From Natranaeroarchaeum aerophilus (GTDB taxonomy: Archaea; Halobacteriota; Halobacteria; Halobacteriales; Natronoarchaeaceae), in NCBI RefSeq assembly GCF_023638055.1, contig NZ_JAKRVY010000005.1, positions 62,001 through 126,000 on the forward strand: DNA of 64,000 nt. The letters are read 5' to 3'. The translations under genes and the position numbers were made by a program. Within the stretch, counting starts at the first letter, position 1; each line of letters begins with the position of its first letter. This document shows positions 57,792 to 64,000 of this stretch, one piece after another. The notes under the pieces were generated by a model. That model searched no databases. It was not told where the DNA came from and saw only the letters and a program-made list of their open reading frames with translations.

Positions 57792-60521
57792 TTAGTTCGA
57801 TGACGATCCGCCGTCGAGTTCGCGCTGTAACTCGTCGAGGAGCTGTAACGCCTCCAGCGGCGTTGTATCGGCGAGGTTCACGTCTCGAAGCGTTGCGAGG
57901 GCTGTGGCGTCGGTACGTCCACCGTCTCCGATCGCCGCCGATTCGTCGACTGCAGCGGAGATGCCGTCTTCTGCGGGCGGTTCGGCCGGTGAACCCTTCG
58001 AGTTCCCCGGCTGCCCGTCCTCGTCGAGTAACTCTCGTGCACGCTCGACGACTCCCGCGTCGACACCGGCCATACTGGCGACCTCGACGCCGTACGAGGC
58101 TGTCGCCGAGCCCGCAGAAAGTTGATGATCGAACGAGACCTCGTTGCCCGTCCGTCGCGCAGCGAAGTGACGGTTCACGACCCGCGGAAGTTCTCCGGCG
58201 ATTTCGGTGAGATCGTGGTGATGTGTGGCAAAGAGCGTCGTTGCCCCGGTCCGGTCGTGGACGTGCTCGGTGAGCGCCTGTGCGATGGCGAGGCCATCCG
58301 TCGTGCTGGTCCCCCGTCCGACCTCGTCGAGCAGGACGAGCGAGCGCTCGGTCGCCGAGTCGAGAATTTCGGCGAGTTCGGTCATCTCGACCATGAACGT
58401 CGATTTCCCGCTGGCGATGTCGTCGCTCGCGCCGACGCGGGTGAACACTCGATCGACGAGTCGCAATTCCGCGTGTTCGGCCGGGACGAAACTTCCGATC
58501 TGGGCGAGCACGACGATCAACGCGACCTGTCGCATGTACGTCGACTTGCCCGACATGTTGGGGCCGGTCAGGATCGTGACGACCGCGTCCCCGTCGAGGC
58601 GGGCATCGTTCGGAACGAACTGTTCCTCGGTACGCTCGACGACCGGATGACGACCGCCTACGATGTGGATCCCCTCGCCGCCCAGTTCGGGACGGCTGTA
58701 ATCGTGCTGGGCTGCGACCGTGGCCAGCGAGACGAGTGCGTCGAGTTCCGCGATCCGCTCGGCGACCGTCTGGACTCGTGCGGACTCGGCAGCCACATCA
58801 GCGCGCACCTCGGTAAACAGCCGATACTCCAGATCATCGGCGCGCTCCTCGGCGCTGATGATCTCGTCCTCGCGGGATTTGAGTTCGGGCGTGACGAATC
58901 GCTCGGAGTTCTTCAGGGTCTGTCGACGCTGGTAGTTGTCGGGTACCGCATCGAGATTCGGGTTCGTCACCTCGATGTAGTAGCCATGCACTGAGGTGTG
59001 ACCGACCTTCAGGGAGTCGATCCCAGTGCGCTCGCGCTCGCGGGCTTCGAGGTCGTCGATCCACGCTTTCCCCTCACGTTCAGTCGCCCGGAGTTCGTCG
59101 AGATCGTCGCTGTACCCTTCACTGATCAGGCCCCCGTCCGTAACCTCTGTCGGCGGATCGGGACGGATCGACGCCCCGATGAGTTCGCGAACGTCCGCCA
59201 GCTCGTCGAGGTCCGTACGAAGATCGACCAGTGCGTTGGTCTCGACGCCGTCGAGTGCCGCCCGAAGGTCCGGAACCACGTCGAGCGTATCCTTGAGCGA
59301 GCGGAGGTCGCGGGCGTTCGCACGCCCCCGTGCGACCCGAGAGATCAGCCGCTCGATGTCGTAGACGTCCCGGAGCAGGTCGCGCAACGCCTCGCGGGTT
59401 CGGAGGTCGCCGACGAGTTCCCCCACGGCATCGTGACGCCGTTCGATCGCGTCCCGGTCGATCAACGGTCGCCGGAGCCAGTCTTTCAGTTCCCGGCTTC
59501 CGAGTGCACAGGCAGTCTCGTCCAGCACGTCGACCAGTGCTGGTCCGGCCTGATCGTGAGCGGTCCTGCGCTCGAACAGTTCGAGACTCCGGATCGCCAC
59601 CCTGTCGAGCACCATGTACTCCTGTGGGTCGTACCGGGTGAGGTGGTTGATGTAATCGAGCGTGGCGTCCTCGCTGGCTTCGGCGTCGTCTGGCTGGTCT
59701 GTCTCCCGATCGGAGTCTTCCGCTGCGTGTCGCGCGAACGTGTCCGGGGCGAGTGCGGTGTGTTTCCCGCCACGGGTGTACTCGGCGTATGAAAGCAGTG
59801 CACCGCAGGCGCGGACTTCAACGTCCCCCGCGAGCAGGCGATCGGTGTCACCGAAGTATGCGCAAACTTGCTCGCGGGCCTGACCGTGGTCGAAGGTCCG
59901 CTCGTCGTGTGGCGTGACCATACAGCCATCGGGGAACGGCTCGGTGTCGGCGTTCGGCCCGACGATCGCTTCCTGTGGGTCGAACCGACTGATCTCGTCG
60001 CGGAGTGCAGCCGCAGAGCCGACGGCAGTCGCGTAGAAATCGCCCGTCGAGACGTCGAGCAGCGCGAGGCCGTACTCCCCCCCGTCCGCGGTCAGCGCGG
60101 CGACGAAGTTGTTGTCGTCGGTCCTGAGCAGTTCGTCCTCGGTCAACGTCCCGGGTGTGACGATCCGGGTCACCGCACGATCGACGACGCCCGACACCTG
60201 CGATGGCTCTTCGACCTGATCGGCAACGGCGACCCGGTACCCGGCGTCCAGTAGCGTCTCGATGTACGATTCGGCGTTGTCGATCGGGATCCCCGCCATC
60301 GGGTAGGTGCCGGTCGAATCCTCGCGCCTGGTCAATGTTATTTCCAGCAGGCGTGAGATAGCCTCGGCGGCCTCGCAGAAGGCCTCGTAGAAGTCGCCGA
60401 CCTGAAACAGCACGAGTGAGTCCTCGTACTCCGAACAGAGCTCGTAGTACTGCGAGAGCATCGGCGTCAGCTCGTCGTCCCGCTCGGCCATCTTCTCGGG
60501 CGGTCCAAGCGCCGTGTCCAT
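57792..60521 (-). CDS. mutS: DNA mismatch repair protein MutS
   Basis: 909 residues from the ATG at 60521; the frame opens 60 codons earlier without similarity. Domain I carries [17 protein letters not shown], which includes the mismatch-wedging F-x-E motif. Lever/clamp domains follow, then the ATPase: [73 protein letters not shown]. It recognises mismatches and works with MutL, which is not in the window. A disordered acidic insert lies at about residues 250-290. Confidence 0.94.
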   Translation of the reverse strand: MDTALGPPEKMAERDDELTPMLSQYYELCSEYEDSLVLFQVGDFYEAFCEAAEAISRLLEITLTRREDSTGTYPMAGIPIDNAESYIETLLDAGYRVAVADQVEEPSQVSGVVDRAVTRIVTPGTLTEDELLRTDDNNFVAALTADGGEYGLALLDVSTGDFYATAVGSAAALRDEISRFDPQEAIVGPNADTEPFPDGCMVTPHDERTFDHGQAREQVCAYFGDTDRLLAGDVEVRACGALLSYAEYTRGGKHTALAPDTFARHAAEDSDRETDQPDDAEASEDATLDYINHLTRYDPQEYMVLDRVAIRSLELFERRTAHDQAGPALVDVLDETACALGSRELKDWLRRPLIDRDAIERRHDAVGELVGDLRTREALRDLLRDVYDIERLISRVARGRANARDLRSLKDTLDVVPDLRAALDGVETNALVDLRTDLDELADVRELIGASIRPDPPTEVTDGGLISEGYSDDLDELRATEREGKAWIDDLEARERERTGIDSLKVGHTSVHGYYIEVTNPNLDAVPDNYQRRQTLKNSERFVTPELKSREDEIISAEERADDLEYRLFTEVRADVAAESARVQTVAERIAELDALVSLATVAAQHDYSRPELGGEGIHIVGGRHPVVERTEEQFVPNDARLDGDAVVTILTGPNMSGKSTYMRQVALIVVLAQIGSFVPAEHAELRLVDRVFTRVGASDDIASGKSTFMVEMTELAEILDSATERSLVLLDEVGRGTSTTDGLAIAQALTEHVHDRTGATTLFATHHHDLTEIAGELPRVVNRHFAARRTGNEVSFDHQLSAGSATASYGVEVASMAGVDAGVVERARELLDEDGQPGNSKGSPAEPPAEDGISAAVDESAAIGDGGRTDATALATLRDVNLADTTPLEALQLLDELQRELDGGSSSN

Positions 60522-60659
60522 ACCTATGGGCGGTGGCTCCGCGCAAAAATACTCTCCGCTTGCCAGTACCTGCTGAGAGAAGGGCCACGGTATGGTCGAT
60601 AGGTGAGTGTGTGGTATTTCGATGGTAGCCGACAGATTCGCCCGAAGTTTGATTGTTCC

Positions 60660-60675
60660 GTATACACGAGTATAC
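60660..60675. promoter_or_regulatory. palindromic operator upstream of vapB
   Basis: GTATAC-ACGA-GTATAC, two self-complementary hexamers 4 bp apart, 7 bp before the antitoxin ATG. Typical place for autoregulation by an antitoxin-toxin complex. Confidence 0.5.
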
Positions 60676-60681
60676 GACAGG

Positions 60682-60912
60682 ATGAGTAAATCAGTCCGCA
60701 TCTCCGAGGAGTTCCACGAATTCGTCTATGCACACAAGCGAGACGACGAGACCATGGAGGAGACCCTTCGACGTCTTATTGGGGGGCCGAATCCTGAGGA
60801 TGTCGCCGGGATACTGTCGACCGAGACGGCAGCGATCATGCGAGACAATCTCGAAGAGAAGGAGGGTGCAGACGCCGAGGACAAACACGAACTTCGGAAA
60901 CGGTTCGAATGA
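60682..60912 (+). CDS. vapB: VapB-type antitoxin
   Basis: 76 residues from the ATG at 60682. The start [20 protein letters not shown] followed by [14 protein letters not shown] is the strand-helix-helix pattern of archaeal ribbon-helix-helix-like VapB antitoxins; the charged C-terminal tail would wrap the toxin. The stop overlaps the toxin start (ATGA). The palindrome immediately upstream fits autoregulation. Confidence 0.83.
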   Translation: MSKSVRISEEFHEFVYAHKRDDETMEETLRRLIGGPNPEDVAGILSTETAAIMRDNLEEKEGADAEDKHELRKRFE

Positions 60913-61301
60913 TCCTCGATACCTCGTTTCTCATTGATCTCTTCGAGGGCAAACAGAATGCATTCGAGAAGGGTGTCGAGCTTTCAGACGGACAGACAGT
61001 TCAGCGGATTCCCTCGCCAGTCGTCATGGAACTCACCTACGGATCCGAGTTTGGAGACGAATCGGAGCGTCGAAAGGTCCGTAACGCCCTCGGAATGTAT
61101 CCGGTTGTCGAACAGAATGAACGGATTGCACGCCGTGCCGGACAGTTACTCGCGGGTGCTGACAGGCGAGCCGGCAGTGACAGTGGAATCGACAAGGTTG
61201 ATCCGATGGTTGCAGCGGTTTCGGACATCTACGATGAGCCAGTCCTCACCGCCAACGTCAGGGACTTCGACGCACTCGGTGTTGCTGTGGAGACGTATTG
61301 A
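60909..61301 (+). CDS. vapC: VapC-type PIN-domain toxin
   Basis: 130 residues. The PIN acidic residues are present: Asp4 in [14 protein letters not shown], Glu41 in VVMELTYG, Asp98 (or Asp95) in GIDKVDPMVAAV and Asp119 in NVRDFDALG. VapC proteins are Mg-dependent RNases that cut tRNA or rRNA when antitoxin is lost. Co-translated with vapB. Confidence 0.88.
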   Translation: MILDTSFLIDLFEGKQNAFEKGVELSDGQTVQRIPSPVVMELTYGSEFGDESERRKVRNALGMYPVVEQNERIARRAGQLLAGADRRAGSDSGIDKVDPMVAAVSDIYDEPVLTANVRDFDALGVAVETY

Positions 61302-61378
61302 TCCACTGGCCGGATTCTCTCGGCGGAGCGACCAGAGTGGCTCGAAACCATCGGAGAACTGTCAGGTTTTGTGACGTA

Positions 61379-62161
61379 TCAGTTCCGCATCCGGGCGATG
61401 CCGTCCTCGAACACGACCCGGTTGGGCACAATGAACTCGGCGTCGTCGTTCTCGATTCGCGTAGTCAACAACGTCATCTCCTGAACGATGCCCTGTCGGT
61501 CGCCGATCCGGACCTCGTCACCGATCCCGTAGGGCTGGTTGAGGAGGAGATACATCCCCGCGGCCCCTGATGATAGGAAATCCTTGAACGCTAGCCCGCC
61601 GATCAGGACGACGCCGAAGACGTAGACGGTCAACAGGACGAGCAACGCCGTCGTGTTGACGCCGACCTGTCCCAGCGCGATCAACAGGGCGATGTAGAGA
61701 ACGCTGTACTTGACGATCAGCGGGAGGATGTTGATCTCGGGAAGCTTGACGTTTTTGAGGCGTTCGCCCACCGCCAGCTCGGCCTTGTCTGCGAGGATGA
61801 AGCCCGCGATCATCACGAGGACAGCGATAAACAGCCGCGGGACGAACTCGGCCACACTGAACCAGAACGTCGGCGCGTCGAAGATACCGGAAATGTGGAT
61901 CGCGGTCAGGATCGTGACGCCGTAGATGAACCACGAGGTGACGCGTGCGATGAGCGAGACGGTCGAAGTACCGATGCTCCGCGCAGTGCGCTCGAAGGGC
62001 GTCCCCTCGACGGCGTCACCGATCCCCGCCGTCATGAGGATCTGTTTGTTGACCCGCCCGACCGCGACACCCAGCAAGAGACCGAGTACCAGTACCAGCA
62101 ACCCGAGTACGATCGGCTGCTGAAGCAGGTGGCTAACCTCGACGAGCGTCTGGTCGAACAT
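61379..62161 (-). CDS. MscS-family mechanosensitive ion channel
   Basis: 260 residues with about five hydrophobic helices. The late part carries GGLAFKDFLSSGAAGMYLLLNQPYGIGDEV followed by a short beta domain (VQEMTLLTTRIENDDAEFIVPNRVVF), the pore-helix/beta-domain layout of small MscS channels; the C-terminal portal domain is missing, as in many archaeal members. It opens on membrane tension to release solutes. Its start is 1 bp from the stop of dacZ, so c-di-AMP signalling and this channel are co-expressed. Confidence 0.87.
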   Translation of the reverse strand: MFDQTLVEVSHLLQQPIVLGLLVLVLGLLLGVAVGRVNKQILMTAGIGDAVEGTPFERTARSIGTSTVSLIARVTSWFIYGVTILTAIHISGIFDAPTFWFSVAEFVPRLFIAVLVMIAGFILADKAELAVGERLKNVKLPEINILPLIVKYSVLYIALLIALGQVGVNTTALLVLLTVYVFGVVLIGGLAFKDFLSSGAAGMYLLLNQPYGIGDEVRIGDRQGIVQEMTLLTTRIENDDAEFIVPNRVVFEDGIARMRN

Positions 62162-62162
62162 C

Positions 62163-62978
62163 TCAGTAGTTCTCCGGATCGATCTCCAGGATCAGTTCGC
62201 CGCCCTTGAACGCGCGCACCAGTCCGTCGCTCTCGCTCAACACGATCGCCGTCGCGTTCGTATCGCGGGTGATCGCTCCGGCCGCCATATGCCGTGCGCC
62301 GAGCCCTTTTGGGATATCGACACCCTCCGCAGCCGGTTCGAGATACCGGTAGGCACTGACGATTTTCCCGGCGTCGCTGATGACAAAGGCGCCGTCGAGC
62401 CGAGAGAACTCCTTGAGCATCACCGTCACGATCGGATCGCCGACGTGGACGTGGGACTTCTCGAAAGGGTTGTAGCTGAGCGGCCGGGACTTGTTCATCA
62501 CCTTCCCGGCGTCGCCAACGACAAACAGTGCACCGACTGGTTTACCCTTCTGTCCCTTTTGCCCCAACTCGATAGCCACCTCGAAGACTGCTCGGATCAC
62601 CGACGGCTCCGCCCGAGACTGGGTAAAGAGGTCGTAGATCCCCGAGTTCTCACCGGCGCTCGCCCGGACACGAGCGACCGTGTCGATATCGTCATCCGAG
62701 AACAGTTTTGCGCCGCAGATCAGCTCGTCTCCCTCCTCAACGATGTCGTCGTCAAGCGCCCCCTCGATGGCGAAGGTTAGCTGGTCGGCAACATCCTCGA
62801 ACGCCAGTGGGAGTTCGACGAACCGGTCCGCGCCGTGCTCGTTGTCCGGCGCGGCGACGATAACGTCGAGATCCTCCAAGTCGGTAAACGTCTGGTAGTA
62901 CGAACTGCTCGGCGAGAACAGGACGATCCCGTCCGCGTCGGTAAAAAGGCCCCCGAATAACTCACTGACATCCGACAT
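62163..62978 (-). CDS. dacZ: diadenylate cyclase DacZ
   Basis: 271 residues from the ATG at 62978, beginning MSDVSELFGGLFTDADGIVL; an upstream extension of 32 codons is possible but atypical. The DAC domain is at the C-terminus: DGAFVISDAGKIVSAYRYL followed by GLGARHMAAGAITRDTNATAIVLSESDG, carrying the DGA and RHxxA motifs (RHM here). The N-terminal part matches the archaeal pyruvate-kinase-like accessory domain. DacZ makes c-di-AMP, which is essential in Haloferax and linked to osmotic balance. Confidence 0.93.
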   Translation of the reverse strand: MSDVSELFGGLFTDADGIVLFSPSSSYYQTFTDLEDLDVIVAAPDNEHGADRFVELPLAFEDVADQLTFAIEGALDDDIVEEGDELICGAKLFSDDDIDTVARVRASAGENSGIYDLFTQSRAEPSVIRAVFEVAIELGQKGQKGKPVGALFVVGDAGKVMNKSRPLSYNPFEKSHVHVGDPIVTVMLKEFSRLDGAFVISDAGKIVSAYRYLEPAAEGVDIPKGLGARHMAAGAITRDTNATAIVLSESDGLVRAFKGGELILEIDPENY

Positions 62979-63088
62979 TGCTCGTACCCACTCCGCGTGA
63001 CGGCAAAAGGTTTTGGTCACTGATGCCCCGCGCTGCGCTTCTCGATCTAACTCAATCGATTCAAGGTCCGTCATTTCTTAGATCCGGT

Positions 63089-64000
63089 ATGACCGACGAC
63101 TCACGGGAGCACGTACTCCCCGATAGCGACGAAGAACTGGAGACCGCGGACGTCGAGGGATTCGATTTTACCGGCGACATCACCCTCGATACCGTCCTCG
63201 ATTCGTACGCGACGACCGGCTTTCAGGCGACTGCACTCGCCGACGCCATCGATATCGTCGAGCGGATGCAGGACGATGAGGCGACGATCTATCTTACCTG
63301 CACCTCAAACATCGTCTCCTCGGGACTGCGCGAGATCGTCGCGGCGCTGATCCGCGAGGGGCACGTCGACGTCCTGATCACCACCTCGGGCTCGCTGACC
63401 GAGGACGTCATCAAGACCGCGAAGCCGTTCAAAATGGGCTCGTGGGACGCCGACGAGGCCGAACTTCGCGAGAAGGGGATCAACCGTCTGGGCAACATCT
63501 ACGTCCCCTCGGATCGGTACGTCTGGCTCGAGGAGTATCTCAACGACTTCTTCGAGGACTTCTTCGCCGAGGAGCCGGTCCGGACGCCGACCGACTTTGC
63601 CGCCGAACTGGGTGCGACGCTCGATGATGAGAACTCCATCCTCAAACAGGCCGCCGACAACGACGTTCCTGTCTTCTGTCCGGCCCTGACTGACGCCGAG
63701 GTCGGTAACTTCCTCTACTACTACCGCCAGCAGGCAGAGGAAGATATCGGCATCGAGATTCTGGAGGACTACGAGACGCTGATCGAGGACGGCATGCTCG
63801 CGAACAAGACGGGCCTGATCGCGCTCGGCGACGGCGTCCCGAAACACCACGCCATCATGACGAACCTCTTCCGCGGCGGCGCGGATTATGCGGTCTACGT
63901 CTCCACCGGAATGGAAGGCGATGGATCGCTATCTGGCGCACCACCGGAAGAAGCCGTCTCGTGGGGGAAAATCAAGAACGCCGACAAGAACTACACGCAG
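63089..64000 (+). CDS. deoxyhypusine synthase (truncated by window end)
   Basis: 304 codons are visible without a stop; the rest lies beyond the window. It begins MTDDSREHVLPDSDEELE. Recognisable blocks are YLTCTSNIVSSGLREIVAALI, the NAD/spermidine region DVLITTSGSLTEDVIKT, and EEAVSWGKIKNADKN, with the catalytic lysine (Lys294) in WGKI, essential for the enzyme-imine step. It transfers the aminobutyl group of spermidine to a lysine of aIF5A. Divergent from dacZ across a 110-bp control region. Confidence 0.93.
   Translation, partial: MTDDSREHVLPDSDEELETADVEGFDFTGDITLDTVLDSYATTGFQATALADAIDIVERMQDDEATIYLTCTSNIVSSGLREIVAALIREGHVDVLITTSGSLTEDVIKTAKPFKMGSWDADEAELREKGINRLGNIYVPSDRYVWLEEYLNDFFEDFFAEEPVRTPTDFAAELGATLDDENSILKQAADNDVPVFCPALTDAEVGNFLYYYRQQAEEDIGIEILEDYETLIEDGMLANKTGLIALGDGVPKHHAIMTNLFRGGADYAVYVSTGMEGDGSLSGAPPEEAVSWGKIKNADKNYTQ

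Noticed and set aside
60522-60701. Upstream 60-codon extension of mutS
   Set aside because: Hydrophobic/basic and outside the MutS family; would run into the VapBC operator. The ATG at 60521 gives the normal N-terminus.
62979-63074. 32-residue N-terminal extension of dacZ
   Set aside because: The ATG at 62978 gives the length (271 aa) and start sequence expected of the haloarchaeal family.
1-64000. CRISPR array, insertion sequence or prophage
   Set aside because: No regularly spaced direct repeats, transposase, integrase or terminal inverted repeats were recognised; the only tandem repeat is the pair at 12.4-12.7 kb.

Overview
The window comes from an extremely halophilic archaeon (class Halobacteria). 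The evidence is strongly acidic, high-GC-codon proteins, leaderless genes with AT-rich TATA elements 25-30 bp upstream, ATGA-overlapped operons, a Tat-exported surface protein, a PGF-CTERM surface protein, geranylgeranyl-type reductase, RdfA, DacZ and deoxyhypusine synthase. I cannot place it to genus. No CRISPR array, rRNA or complete insertion sequence was seen.

Region 1-21 kb is a surface-polysaccharide / glycan cluster. It holds a Wzx-type flippase, a Tat-exported beta-helix protein, a hexapeptide acyltransferase, a nucleotide-sugar dehydrogenase, a NodB-type deacetylase, a FemAB/GNAT-like protein, a GT4 glycosyltransferase, a large polytopic membrane protein, an NAD-dependent epimerase, a GT2 glycosyltransferase with C-terminal membrane helices and a CARDB-type secreted protein. 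A minus-strand trio follows: aminotransferase, Gfo/Idh/MocA oxidoreductase, and a second dehydrogenase homologue that has lost its catalytic residues. Dehydrogenase + oxidoreductase + aminotransferase + acetyltransferase are the four steps that make a diacetamido-uronic acid sugar nucleotide (WbpA/B/E/D logic). A short motif, [GT]CTATAACAAAG, recurs before most transcription units here and was not seen with full consensus elsewhere. A degenerate tRNA-like sequence followed by two 154-bp tandem repeats built around tRNA-3'-end-like hairpins lies in the middle (12.4-12.8 kb). Regulators (a DUF7344-like HTH protein, a winged-helix protein) and a DUF1616 membrane protein close the region.

Region 22-28 kb: the small acidic protein gene, rdfA with its archaeal SMC-related partner, a small zinc-finger protein, a geranylgeranyl-reductase-family flavoprotein and a TauE/SafE permease.

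Region 28.7-40.9 kb: an AddB-like / AddA-like nuclease-helicase pair, an S9 peptidase, a queuosine-type precursor transporter, a pirin, HflX, a CobW-family GTPase and two divergent small putative zinc-finger proteins.

Region 41-52.7 kb is centred on C1 and molybdopterin metabolism. It contains a formaldehyde-dehydrogenase-like zinc enzyme, an aldehyde:ferredoxin oxidoreductase homologue without [4Fe-4S] cysteines, formate dehydrogenase alpha subunit, MobA, a YqeC homologue and MoaC, with an HExxH surface protein between them, then NAD(P)HX repair and acylphosphatase.

Region 52.8-64 kb: a GH31 glycosidase, a universal stress protein, a thioredoxin-reductase-like flavoprotein, two tiny membrane proteins, MutS, a VapBC pair with a palindromic operator, an MscS channel in an operon with the c-di-AMP synthase DacZ, and deoxyhypusine synthase running off the window end.
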